A stretch of DNA of 64,000 nucleotides, taken from NCBI GenBank assembly GCA_964594685.1, contig CAZQNH010000005.1:16938-80937 (forward strand). The letters run 5' to 3'. A program made the position numbers and the translations under genes. The notes beneath the pieces are model-generated. The model searched no databases. It was not told the origin of the DNA and saw nothing but the letters and a program-made list of their open reading frames with translations. Below, one piece after another: positions 9,393 to 17,075 of this stretch; position 1 is the stretch's first letter; each line of letters opens with the position of its first letter. This DNA is from Halodesulfurarchaeum sp964594685 (GTDB lineage Archaea; Halobacteriota; Halobacteria; Halobacteriales; Halobacteriaceae).

Positions 9393-9995
9393 TCATAAGT
9401 ATTCCCTCGCCAACGTTTCCGCCCGGTCGAGCGCCCCCGCCTCGATCGCCTCCCAGATCTGATCGTCCTCAAGGACCCGCCACAATCGGTCCCGCCGCTC
9501 CGATTCGGGGCGGTCCGAAAGTGCAGTTCGCAGCCGGGACTGAACCTCGACCATCCCGTCGGCCCGTCCGATCTCGGATTCGAGGCGTCGCCGGAGGTAT
9601 TTGCTCACGGCCGGACTCCGTCCCTGGGTCGAGATCGCGATGGTGATATTCGAGCCCTCGACTGTACTCGGTGTCACCGTGTTCCCCCGTCGGTCGACGG
9701 GATTCACGAGCGACCCAGCCTCCCGTGCGAGGCCTTCGACCCGTCGGTTGAGGCCCTCATCGTCCGTGGCAGGGATCACGAGGAAGGCATCGGCGACGAG
9801 TGACTCCACCAGTGGTTCCCGGATTTCGGTCCGAATCTGTCTGCAGGAGCGTTCCTCGAACCGCTCGTGGAAGGTTGCGGCGGCGACGATCACCGTCGCC
9901 TCTGTCCCGAACCGGGCAGCCTTCCTGGCGGCGACCGACCCGCCCCCGAAAATGACCACCTGTTCGTCGCGGAGGTCGTGAAAGAGCGGGATCAT
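9393..9995 (-). CDS. Precorrin-2 dehydrogenase / siroheme synthase N-terminal (Met8-like)
   Basis: Oxidises precorrin-2 to sirohydrochlorin with NAD+, feeding both cobalamin (through CbiX) and siroheme or heme. The 200-residue protein opens with the NAD-binding motif VVIFGGGSVAARKAARF (residues 12-28) and has the family block VNPVDRRGNTVTPSTVEGSN and SPAVSKYLRRRLE. The ATG at 9995 overlaps the cobA stop in an ATGA junction, which decides the start against a Met nine codons upstream. Sequence alone cannot show whether it also chelates metal; a dedicated CbiX is encoded in the same locus. Confidence 0.9.
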   Translation of the reverse strand: MIPLFHDLRDEQVVIFGGGSVAARKAARFGTEATVIVAAATFHERFEERSCRQIRTEIREPLVESLVADAFLVIPATDDEGLNRRVEGLAREAGSLVNPVDRRGNTVTPSTVEGSNITIAISTQGRSPAVSKYLRRRLESEIGRADGMVEVQSRLRTALSDRPESERRDRLWRVLEDDQIWEAIEAGALDRAETLAREYL

Positions 9996-10825
9996 CGCGG
10001 CTCTCGATCGTCTGCTCGACATTCGATCCGCTCCCGAACATCGACTACTCCGCCGATGATCGTCGTGGCTGGCGGGGTGATCTCGGCCTTCTGGGCCGAC
10101 GCTACGATGGTCCCGAGGGTTCCGGTGACTGTCTGCTGCTCGTCCCAGGTGACCTTCTCGATCATCGCGACCGGGGTTTCCTCCGGGACCCCCCGGTCCA
10201 GAAGCGTCGAGACGTAGTCCGGGAGGCGTTTGACACCCATCACGACGACCAGCGTTTCCCCGGCCGCGACCCGGTTGGCCAGGGCATCCCACTCGATGTG
10301 ACTTTCCTCCTTCTTCGCGGCTTCGTGGCCAGTGATGACGGTGAAACTCGAGGAGATCTCCCGGTGGGTCAAGGGGATTCCGGCCAGTTCCGGGGCAGCA
10401 ACCACGCTCGTGACACCCGGAACCATTCGGAACGGAATCCCGTGCTTGGAGAGGAATTCGGCCTCTTCGCCTCCGCGACCGAAGACGACCGGATCACCCC
10501 CCTTGAGTCGCACCACTCGATCACCCATCGCAGCGCGCTCGACGAGCAACTCGTGTATCTCCGATTGAGACGTCCGGGGTTCGGTGCGCTTCCCGACGTC
10601 GATGCTTTCACAATCGGACAGAGCGTCGAGGATCGCCTCGTTCGTCAGCGAGTCGTAGAGGACGACGTCGGCTGATTCGAGGAGCCTCCATGCACGGACC
10701 GTGAGCAATCCAGGGTCACCGGGGCCCGCACCGACGATGGCAATCTGCTCGTCGTTGGTAGTCCAGTTCGCTGAGTCGAGGTCGATGTCGACCCGATAAT
10801 TCTCCGGCGAGTGATCTTCGGTCAT
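9992..10825 (-). CDS. cobA: Uroporphyrinogen-III C-methyltransferase
   Basis: SAM-dependent methylation of uroporphyrinogen III at C2 and C7, giving precorrin-2, the branch point to corrins. The 277-residue protein shows the tetrapyrrole methylase hallmarks: GAGPGDPGLLT at residues 32-42, RLKGGDPVVFGRGGEE, and PGVTSVVAAPELAGIPLTHR, which is specific for SUMT. The frame is open far upstream through low-complexity repeat sequence, but homology begins soon after the ATG at 10825. It is the first gene of a minus-strand group with the Met8-like gene (4-nt overlap) and cbiA, divergent from the cobalt transporter. Confidence 0.95.
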   Translation of the reverse strand: MTEDHSPENYRVDIDLDSANWTTNDEQIAIVGAGPGDPGLLTVRAWRLLESADVVLYDSLTNEAILDALSDCESIDVGKRTEPRTSQSEIHELLVERAAMGDRVVRLKGGDPVVFGRGGEEAEFLSKHGIPFRMVPGVTSVVAAPELAGIPLTHREISSSFTVITGHEAAKKEESHIEWDALANRVAAGETLVVVMGVKRLPDYVSTLLDRGVPEETPVAMIEKVTWDEQQTVTGTLGTIVASAQKAEITPPATTIIGGVVDVRERIECRADDREPR

Positions 10826-11014
10826 GGGTGTGGACCTCGGCCCCGACCCGGATGCTTGCCTGGCGTCAGATCCGGACCCCACGGGGTCAGGACGCGTTTC
10901 CAGGGACTCGCGGTCCCCTGCAGCACCGACCGATTCCATCTTATCTGCTGGGTCACCGTTCCGCCCCGTCCGGTTATGCTCCCCAGTCATCGGCCACCGA
11001 GGCGGCGACCGACA

Positions 11015-11113
11015 TCCAGACACCTGCCACCGTGCCATGCTCGGCCGGTCGGTTCCAGACACCAACACCTGCCACCGTACCATGCTCGTCCGGTCAGGTC
11101 CAGACACCAGTGT
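11015..11113. repeat. Direct repeats of about 39-45 bp in the cobA-cbiM spacer
   Basis: The 10-mer TCCAGACACC recurs at 11015, 11054 and 11099. Between copies the sequence is also shared (CACCTGCCACCGT, then CCATGCTCG), giving two and a fraction copies of a unit of 39-45 bp. The block sits in the 500-nt divergent spacer, 190 nt upstream of the cobA start and 210 nt from cbiM, so it may fall in a leader of cobA or be neutral repeat sequence. The rest of the spacer shows no convincing gene. Confidence 0.65.
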
Positions 11114-11274
11114 CCCGGATGCGCGCACCCGCCCAAAAAGGTATGCAACCCCAACTCCGCACGCTGTCGGGCACGCTGGGAGGCGCCAGGGCTGCCACCA
11201 ACCCGCCTCGAGAACGCGGTGCCATTCATGTATGCCCGACAATGGTCCGGAGGCCCTAATAAATCTAATTTTAT

Positions 11275-11300
11275 GTACTGCAATCAAAATTGTTTAGTAC
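11275..11300. promoter_or_regulatory. Imperfect palindrome over the putative cbiM TATA box
   Basis: Arms GTACT (11275-11279) and AGTAC (11296-11300) flank an A/T-rich centre containing CAAT and ATTG. TTTAGTA at 11293-11299 is 25-31 nt upstream of the cbiM ATG, the usual distance of a TATA box to a leaderless start. A repressor bound to the palindrome would therefore block the promoter of the cobalt transporter. This is inference; a NikR-like or other metal- or cobalamin-responsive regulator is the natural candidate. Confidence 0.45.
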
Positions 11301-11323
11301 CGGCAAGAACCACTTCGAGTCGG

Positions 11324-11986
11324 ATGCACATCGCCGAGGGATTTCTGCCACCGGAGTGGGCGGCGTTCTGGTTCGTTCTCGCGGTTCCGGTCCTAGCGTA
11401 CGGGACCTACCGGACCGCCAGATTCGCCAGGGATTCGCCCGAGCGGATGGCGATACTGGCGATGGCCGGTGCGTTCATCTTCGTCTTCTCCGCGCTCAAG
11501 CTTCCCTCCGTCACCGGCAGTACGTCACACCCCACCGGCACGGGCATCGCCGTGGTTCTCTTCGGCCCGGCCGTGACCGCCGTCCTCTCGACGGTCGTGT
11601 TGATCTATCAGGCATTGCTGTTGGCCCACGGTGGGATCACCACGCTCGGTGCGAATGTCGTCTCGCTGGGGATCGTCGGTCCCCTCATCGGGTGGGTCGG
11701 GTATCGATTAACGCGCCGATACGCCGGTGTCCCGACCGCAACGTTCGTCGCGACGGCGCTCGCCAACTGGGGTACCTACCTCATGACGGCCGTCGAACTC
11801 GGGGCGGCATTCCCCGCCGGGGGAGGTATCGAAGGCGTTCTGGTCGCGATGGGGAACTTCGCCGCGGTGTACGCGATAACGCAACTCCCCATCGGCCTCG
11901 TCGAGGGGTTCATCGCTGCCGCGATGGTCAAACACCTTCTCGCGGTGAAGCCGGAGGTATCGGCTCGGTTGGGGGTCAGTGCATGA
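11324..11986 (+). CDS. cbiM: Cobalt ECF transporter substrate-specific component
   Basis: Membrane component that binds Co2+ and delivers it to the cell. The protein has 220 residues and about seven hydrophobic segments. It begins MHIAEGFLPP; His2 at the very N-terminus is the metal ligand characteristic of CbiM/NikM and fixes the start at 11324. SALKLPSVTGSTSHPTGTG is the other conserved block. It heads the cbiM-cbiN-cbiQ-cbiO operon beside the corrin pathway, which supports cobalt over nickel. The stop lies inside a tandem-repeat array that leads to cbiN. Confidence 0.95.
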   Translation: MHIAEGFLPPEWAAFWFVLAVPVLAYGTYRTARFARDSPERMAILAMAGAFIFVFSALKLPSVTGSTSHPTGTGIAVVLFGPAVTAVLSTVVLIYQALLLAHGGITTLGANVVSLGIVGPLIGWVGYRLTRRYAGVPTATFVATALANWGTYLMTAVELGAAFPAGGGIEGVLVAMGNFAAVYAITQLPIGLVEGFIAAAMVKHLLAVKPEVSARLGVSA

Positions 11987-12055
11987 GATTGTTGGGGGGT
12001 CAATGCATGACATTGTTGGGGGTCGGTGCATGACCTGGTTGGAGGTCGGCCCATG
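11973..12055 (+). repeat. Four tandem 23-24-bp repeats forming an ATGA relay between cbiM and cbiN
   Basis: Units begin at 11973, 11997, 12020 and 12043, with core GGGTCGGTGCATGA followed by TTGTTGG. Each contains ATGA. The first TGA ends cbiM (11984-11986). An overlapping ATG at 11983 opens a 16-codon frame ending at 12033; its TGA overlaps an ATG at 12030 that opens an 8-codon frame ending at 12056; that TGA overlaps the cbiN ATG at 12053. Successive 23-nt spacing makes each unit self-terminating on the next, so ribosomes could be passed along stepwise. Confidence 0.85.
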
Positions 12056-12316
12056 AACAGGATCGCGCTCCTGGCCGGGATCGCATTGCTGGGACTTGTC
12101 CTCCTCCCGCTCGCGGCCCCGGGACTGGGATCCTGGGGTGGCGCCGACGGGGAGGGGATGGCAGTGGTATCCGAACAACAGGAGTCCTACGAGCCGTGGT
12201 TCGACCCGGTCTTCGAACCTCCATCCGGCGAGATCGAATCGCTCCTATTCAGTATCCAGGCGGCCATCGGGGGCGGCATCATCGGCTACGCCCTCGGGGC
12301 GAATCGCTCGACCTGA
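12053..12316 (+). CDS. cbiN: Cobalt ECF transporter small subunit
   Basis: Small membrane subunit (87 residues) that assists metal loading of CbiM. Two membrane segments flank an extracytoplasmic loop: residues 5-22 (LLAGIALLGLVLLPLAA) and about 62-82 (LLFSIQAAIGGGIIGYALGA), with the family-typical PWFDPVFEPPSGEIESLLF before the second. The start at 12053 is chosen because it overlaps the last TGA of the repeat relay; an in-frame GTG at 12026 would add nine unconserved residues. The gene ends one base before the cbiQ ATG. Confidence 0.9.
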   Translation: MNRIALLAGIALLGLVLLPLAAPGLGSWGGADGEGMAVVSEQQESYEPWFDPVFEPPSGEIESLLFSIQAAIGGGIIGYALGANRST

Positions 12317-12317
12317 C

Positions 12318-13043
12318 ATGCACGAAACCTTCGAGTCTGTGCAACACGGGGCCACCCCCTTGATAGACGGCCCATTGAAGATCTACGTCGTGCTCGTCGC
12401 CCTTGTCCTGACAGTGTCGACCGGGTCGTTCGACACTCACCTCCTGGCTGCGGCCCTCTTTCTCGGGTTCTCTGTCGAAGCCGTCGGGGTCGGGCCGGTC
12501 CGATGGTTCGGGATCCCGGTAGCGTTCTTGCTCCCCGGTATCGGGATCGTCCTGCTCGTCACCCCTGGGACGCCGGTGGTCACATGGTGGCTGTTCTCGG
12601 TCTCCGAGGCCGGGGTCGAAACCGCGGCGCACACGCTTTCCCGCTCCGTTGCCGCGTTATCCATCCTCTCATTCCTGGTGTTGACGACGCCGATCCACGC
12701 CGTGGTTTCGACGCTTCGCGGGCTCCCGCTCCCCGATATCGTGGTCGAGTTGTTCTTGTACGTGTATCGAGCGATCCAGTTGACCATCGAGGAAGCGGCC
12801 GGGATGCGGAGCGCGGCGAGTGCCCGGCTGGGTTTCGGGGGCCGACGGAGCACGTACCACAGCATCAAGTTGTTGGCAGGCTCGCTGCTGGTCCGGTCCT
12901 TCGACCGGGTGGAGCGGTTCGGCGACTCCCTCCGGTCGCGAAATTATACTGGGTCCGTCCCAGTCGCCTCGTCGTTCGAGAGTCGGGGCTATCCCTACGC
13001 CGTCGCTGTCCTCGGGTCGCTCGTCGTGATGGGGTGGCTATGA
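12318..13043 (+). CDS. cbiQ: Cobalt ECF transporter transmembrane component
   Basis: The energy-coupling T component (241 residues) that links the CbiMN substrate unit to the CbiO ATPase. Several membrane segments occupy residues 18-130. The cytoplasmic coupling helices contain the Ala-Arg-Gly-like motifs SAASARLGFGG and RSRNYTGSV, which resemble the AxARG boxes that contact the ATPase. The last hydrophobic segment ends at the C-terminus (AVLGSLVVMGWL). The stop overlaps an ATG that opens a 19-codon micro-ORF leading into cbiO. Confidence 0.9.
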   Translation: MHETFESVQHGATPLIDGPLKIYVVLVALVLTVSTGSFDTHLLAAALFLGFSVEAVGVGPVRWFGIPVAFLLPGIGIVLLVTPGTPVVTWWLFSVSEAGVETAAHTLSRSVAALSILSFLVLTTPIHAVVSTLRGLPLPDIVVELFLYVYRAIQLTIEEAAGMRSAASARLGFGGRRSTYHSIKLLAGSLLVRSFDRVERFGDSLRSRNYTGSVPVASSFESRGYPYAVAVLGSLVVMGWL

Positions 13044-13099
13044 TGCCGGTGACAGATATGATGGACGTACGCGTGACCGATCTGGGGGTATCGAGATGA
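13040..13099 (+). CDS. 19-codon micro-ORF coupling cbiQ to cbiO
   Basis: The frame MMPVTDMMDVRVTDLGVSR starts in the ATGA that ends cbiQ and stops in the ATGA that starts cbiO, so it exactly bridges the 52-nt gap. No homology is recognised. It may simply be a coupling device that keeps ribosomes moving to cbiO, or chance. The design parallels the micro-ORF relay at cbiM-cbiN. Confidence 0.4.
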   Translation: MMPVTDMMDVRVTDLGVSR

Positions 13100-13851
13100 C
13101 CCTCAGGACGGACAACCTCCGGTTCAGTTACGGGGAGCGAGAAGTGCTACGGGGAGTAGATTTCACGGCCGCGGACGGTGACGTGACCGTCGTCATGGGC
13201 CGGAACGGGGCCGGCAAGTCGACGCTCCTCAAGCACTTCAACGGCCTCCTGGAACCCGACGCCGGTCGCGTCCTCGTCGACGGGGAGCCGGTAGAATACG
13301 GCCGAGAGGCCATCGAACGGCTCCGGAGCCGGGTCGGGTTCGTCTTCCAGCAGCCAGACGACCAGTTGATCGCGCCCACGGTCGAACAGGACGTCGCGTT
13401 CGGCCCGAAGAACATGGGCGTCCTCGAGGAGACCAACATCGAGGCGGCCCTCGCCCACGTTGGACTCGGGGGCTTCGGCGATCGGCTCTGTCATTCGTTG
13501 AGCAACGGGGAGAAGAAACGCGTCGCCCTGGCCGGCGTGCTGGCGATGGAGCCGGAATACGTCGTCATGGACGAGCCGACCGCCGGGCTCGACGGCGACG
13601 GCACCACGCGGATCGTCTCACTGATCGAGTCCCTCTCGGAGCGGGGTATCACGTTCGTCGTCGCGACGCATCACGTGGGGTTCGCCCGGGAGGTCGGTGA
13701 CACCCTCGTGGTGCTGGCGGACGGCGAGACGGTCCACCGGGACGCGACGATCGACCGCGACACCGCTGCGGAATACGGGTTGCGGACCTACTCCTTCGAG
13801 GCACACACGCTCGACCGACCGCACGAGGCCCAGAAAACCCAGACTGATTGA
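13096..13851 (+). CDS. cbiO: Cobalt ECF transporter ATP-binding protein
   Basis: Cytoplasmic ATPase (251 residues) energising cobalt uptake. Walker A is GRNGAGKS at residues 35-42, the Q-loop reads VFQQPDDQLIAPTVEQD (the DDQ form typical of ECF ATPases), the signature is LSNGEKKRVALAGVL and Walker B is YVVMDEPTAGLD. A His switch follows (VATHHV). It is the last gene of the transporter set; 113 nt separate it from cbiT, with no obvious gene between, so the corrin genes may continue in the same transcript. Confidence 0.95.
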   Translation: MTLRTDNLRFSYGEREVLRGVDFTAADGDVTVVMGRNGAGKSTLLKHFNGLLEPDAGRVLVDGEPVEYGREAIERLRSRVGFVFQQPDDQLIAPTVEQDVAFGPKNMGVLEETNIEAALAHVGLGGFGDRLCHSLSNGEKKRVALAGVLAMEPEYVVMDEPTAGLDGDGTTRIVSLIESLSERGITFVVATHHVGFAREVGDTLVVLADGETVHRDATIDRDTAAEYGLRTYSFEAHTLDRPHEAQKTQTD

Positions 13852-13964
13852 GGAATGCACCGACTAGCTTGCGACCACGACGACGGTGTGGAGGACCGAA
13901 GCACGACCACGGTGTTCGACGGCACCAGACCGGAACAAGACCGAGCCGTCGGGGTTCGCCGACC

Positions 13965-14546
13965 ATGACCGGAGTGATCGACCTCCCAGCCGAGGTGCGT
14001 CCGGGACCCACGAAGGCCGAGGTTCGAGCCATTGTCCTGCAGAAGCTCGACCTGAGCCGGTCCGATCACCTCGTCGACGTCGGGGCCGGTTCCGGTGCCA
14101 TCTCGGTCGCTGCCGGGCAGGTAGCCGACCGGGTGACTGCGATCGAACGGGACCCGGACCGGACCGCGGCCGTCGAAACGAATGTGGACGCGAACGAGAT
14201 CGACGGGACTGTCGAAATCCGGGCGGGTGAGGCTCCCGACCGTCTCCCCGACCAGGCTGATGTGATGTTCATCGGTGGGACGAAACAATTCGACGAGGTC
14301 CTCGACGAGATCGAGCCGATGGGCGTTCGGAGGGTCGTGATGACCGCGGCCAGGATCCAGACGGCCGCCAGTGCTATCGACGAATTCGCGGACAGGGAGC
14401 TTCTAGACGAGTGTCTGTCGGTTCAGATCGGGCGAGGGTACGACCTCGCGAGCGAGACCGGGTTCCGGAGCGACAATCCCGTCTTTGTCATCGTCGGGAC
14501 GACCGAGAACGCCGTGAAAGGGCCGACCCTGGAGGATGAGCCATGA
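13965..14546 (+). CDS. cbiT: Cobalt-precorrin-6B C15-methyltransferase (decarboxylating)
   Basis: Methylates C15 and decarboxylates the C12 acetate of cobalt-precorrin-6B. The 193-residue class I SAM methyltransferase has motif I LVDVGAGSGAISVAAG and the acidic post-strand AIERDPD. VMFIGGTKQFDEVLDEIE is a CbiT-typical block. An open frame extends 39 codons upstream but its composition is Arg-rich and non-halophilic, so ATG 13965 is taken. The stop overlaps the cbiL ATG (ATGA), starting a run of coupled genes. Confidence 0.93.
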   Translation: MTGVIDLPAEVRPGPTKAEVRAIVLQKLDLSRSDHLVDVGAGSGAISVAAGQVADRVTAIERDPDRTAAVETNVDANEIDGTVEIRAGEAPDRLPDQADVMFIGGTKQFDEVLDEIEPMGVRRVVMTAARIQTAASAIDEFADRELLDECLSVQIGRGYDLASETGFRSDNPVFVIVGTTENAVKGPTLEDEP

Positions 14547-15262
14547 CGGTCTATGGGATCGGACTGGGGCCAGGCGACGCGGGTCTCATCACCGTCAGAG
14601 GGAAGCAGCTGCTCGAGTCGGTCGCCGAGGTCTATTGCCCGGGCCGCCTCTCCGAGTCACTGGCGAGCAACTACGTGTCGGCGGACCGGGTCACCCGACT
14701 CGAGTTTCCGATGACGGACGACCAGTCCGTCCTCGAACGAGCGTGGGCGGATGCGGCTGCCGTCGTGGGTCCCCGGGCGAGGACGGCTGACGTGGCATTC
14801 GTCACCATCGGCGACCCCAATATATACTCGACCTTCGGCCATCTTCGACGCACCGTAGAAGGGGCGTATCCCTCGGTCGACGTCGAGGTCGTCCCCGGTG
14901 TGAGCGTACTCACGGCCTTCACGTCCGCGCTCGGTGTCGAGATCGATTCCGGGGCGGCGTTTGGGCTTCGAGAGGCGACGGGCGGCGCGGCACCGGTCGG
15001 GCCGGACCGGCTGCTCCTGCTGAAGGTGACCGAGGTCCCGGAGACACACGAAAAGCTGGTCGCGGCCGGCTACGAGGTCACCTACGGACGCCGACTGTTC
15101 ATGGACGAGGGGGAGACCGTCGTCACGACGGACCCGGCCGACCTCGAGTCAGGCGATTATTATACGATCGCCTACGCCGAGCGGTCGTCGGGAAAAGCGG
15201 GAACGGACGTCGGCCCCGCGACTGGCGAACCCTGCCCCGATACGGGAGGTCACGATAGATGA
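14543..15262 (+). CDS. cbiL: Cobalt-precorrin-2 C20-methyltransferase
   Basis: SAM-dependent methylation of cobalt-factor II / precorrin-2 at C20. The protein has 239 residues with the tetrapyrrole methylase motifs GIGLGPGDAGLITVRG (residues 5-20) and VTIGDPNIYSTFGHL, and PGVSVLTAFTSALGVEI. Conserved Tyr/Met-rich C-terminal blocks (YGRRLFMDEGETVV) fit CbiL. About 20 acidic, unconserved residues end the protein. It overlaps cbiT upstream and cbiF downstream by four bases each. Confidence 0.93.
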   Translation: MTVYGIGLGPGDAGLITVRGKQLLESVAEVYCPGRLSESLASNYVSADRVTRLEFPMTDDQSVLERAWADAAAVVGPRARTADVAFVTIGDPNIYSTFGHLRRTVEGAYPSVDVEVVPGVSVLTAFTSALGVEIDSGAAFGLREATGGAAPVGPDRLLLLKVTEVPETHEKLVAAGYEVTYGRRLFMDEGETVVTTDPADLESGDYYTIAYAERSSGKAGTDVGPATGEPCPDTGGHDR

Positions 15263-16125
15263 GTGATTATACGATGGACACGGGAAGGCGGCGTGAAGCG
15301 GGCGATGGAACCGACCCCCCTCGTCAGGGGATCCCATTCGTCGGGGCTGGGCCGGGCGATCCGCGACTGCTCACTGTCGCCGGCCGAGAGGCCCTCGAGG
15401 GTGCAGACCTGGTCGTCCATGCCGGCTCCCTGGTGAACAGCGAGGTGCTCGAAACCTACTGCCCCGACGCCGAGCAGGTTACTAGTGCTGGCAAGGACCT
15501 CGAAACCCTCGTCCCCATGATGGCTGCGGCGTACGAGCGGGGTGATCGAGTTGTTCGACTCCACAGCGGCGATCCCTCCATCTACGGAGCAGTCCTCGAA
15601 CAGATCGACCGGCTCGCCGAACGCGACATCCGGGCGTACATCATCCCGGGGGTGACCGCGGCGTTCGCCGCGAGCGCAACGCTTGGGACCCAACTCACGT
15701 TGAAAGGCGTCTCGAACCACGTTGCCCTCACCCGCCCCCAGGGGGAAACGCTCGACGCGGAGGCGGACCACGTAAGCGAGTTCGTCGGGATGGGCGACGT
15801 CACGACCTGTGTCTATCTCGGGACCCATGCCATTGGGGAGACGATGGACCGCCTGCTGGACGAGGGTCACGATCCCGACACGCCGGTGGCCGTGGTGTAT
15901 CACGCATCCTGGCCGGACGAAGACGTCATCCGAGGGACGATCGGCACCATCGGCCAGAAGGTCGACGCGGCGGGGTACCAGGCCTCCGCCCTGGTGCTCA
16001 TCGGTGAGGCGGTGAAGGGTGGGGGATACGATCGCTCTCACCTGTACGCCGACTGGGCGACCGATTCCGGAGCGGTGGAAACCGACGGGGAAGCCCGATC
16101 GTCAGGAACCCATTCAGACAGATGA
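15259..16125 (+). CDS. cbiF: Cobalt-precorrin-4 C11-methyltransferase
   Basis: Methylates C11 of cobalt-precorrin-4. The 288-residue protein has a 25-residue acidic N-terminal extension, then PFVGAGPGDPRLLTVAG, HAGSLVNSEVL and RLHSGDPSIYGAVLEQ, which are diagnostic CbiF/CobM blocks, followed by VYHASWPDE and LVLIGEAV. The start overlaps the cbiL stop. The C-terminal 20 residues are unconserved. The gene order T-L-F-G-H-H is typical of haloarchaeal cobalamin loci. Confidence 0.94.
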   Translation: MSDYTMDTGRRREAGDGTDPPRQGIPFVGAGPGDPRLLTVAGREALEGADLVVHAGSLVNSEVLETYCPDAEQVTSAGKDLETLVPMMAAAYERGDRVVRLHSGDPSIYGAVLEQIDRLAERDIRAYIIPGVTAAFAASATLGTQLTLKGVSNHVALTRPQGETLDAEADHVSEFVGMGDVTTCVYLGTHAIGETMDRLLDEGHDPDTPVAVVYHASWPDEDVIRGTIGTIGQKVDAAGYQASALVLIGEAVKGGGYDRSHLYADWATDSGAVETDGEARSSGTHSDR

Positions 16126-17075
16126 ACGGCGAGGAAGACCCACAGGGAGCCGAAATCCCCACCCTCGCCGGCATCGAGTCGATTGGAGTGGTTTGTTTCG
16201 GGCGGAACGAATCGATCGGCAGACAGATCGTCGAAACCCTTGCGACCGAGTTCCCGACGGTAGACTATCGAGAGTACCACGACGGGGCATTCGAGTCGGC
16301 ATTCGCCCAGTACGACGCGGTCGTGGGAGTGATGGGCGTGGGGATCGTGGTCCGGAAGGTCGCCCCCCTGCTCGGATCGAAATGGGCCGACCCGGCTGTC
16401 GTGGCGGTCGATGCCGAACTCACCTGGGCGATCCCGCTCGTTGGAGGTCACCACGGGGCAAACGCACTCGCCCGTAGCCTCTCCTCTCTGGGTGCCGTTC
16501 CGGCGGTGACGACCGCCTCGGAGGTCTCCGGCGAACGGAGCGTCGAGGCTCGAGCCGCGGTCCTTGACTCGACCATCGAGACCCCGGATTCGACGGTCGG
16601 GACCAACCTGGCGGTCCTAGACGACGAGCTCGGGCCGGTCGTACGACTCGACGGACCGCGGGCGGTCCTGGTCTCGGACGACGTGACGGTCATGAAACGC
16701 ACACAGCCCGATGGGATCGTCCTCGGCACCGGCTGCGTGTCCGACGTCGAGTCCGACCAAGTGCTCCAGGCCTGGGACCGGACCCTCGAGTCGGTTGGCC
16801 ATGATTTCGAAGCCGTCGAATTCGTCGCCACCGGTCGGTTGAAGGCCGACGAGACAGGGCTCTTCGAGGCAGCCAGCGAGAAAGACCTGGGCGTCGTGCT
16901 CTTCGAACGGGAGACGTTGAGGAATTTCGAGGGGCCGACCGAGTCGAAAGCCTCGGCCCTCGTCGACTGGCCAGGGATCGCCGAAGCGAGTGCGATCGCC
17001 GGTGGACAGAATCACGAACTGGTGCTGGAGAAGCAGACCTACGAGGGAGCCGTGACAGTGGCGGTGGGACGATGA
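16122..17075 (+). CDS. cbiG: Cobalt-precorrin-5A hydrolase
   Basis: Opens the delta-lactone of cobalt-precorrin-5A and releases acetaldehyde, the step specific to the anaerobic route. Of 317 residues, the N-terminal domain (15-80) and middle domain carry the CbiG blocks GVMGVGIVVRKVAPLL and PLVGGHHGANALARSL, and the C-terminal domain (about 190-315) has GTGCVSDVESDQVLQAWDR. It overlaps cbiF and cbiH by four bases. Presence of CbiG with CbiX establishes an anaerobic-type early ring-contraction path. Confidence 0.93.
   Translation: MNGEEDPQGAEIPTLAGIESIGVVCFGRNESIGRQIVETLATEFPTVDYREYHDGAFESAFAQYDAVVGVMGVGIVVRKVAPLLGSKWADPAVVAVDAELTWAIPLVGGHHGANALARSLSSLGAVPAVTTASEVSGERSVEARAAVLDSTIETPDSTVGTNLAVLDDELGPVVRLDGPRAVLVSDDVTVMKRTQPDGIVLGTGCVSDVESDQVLQAWDRTLESVGHDFEAVEFVATGRLKADETGLFEAASEKDLGVVLFERETLRNFEGPTESKASALVDWPGIAEASAIAGGQNHELVLEKQTYEGAVTVAVGR

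Noticed and set aside
9245..9472. A repeat-containing peptide (LAGGPSD-type octapeptides) as a real protein
   Set aside because: No suitable start outside the Met8-like gene, no ribosome site, and the repeats diverge without keeping amino-acid identity.
10811..11323. N-terminal extension of CbiM through the divergent spacer
   Set aside because: CbiM needs His2 at its N-terminus (MHIAEG), and the upstream frame is Pro/Arg/His-rich repeat sequence.
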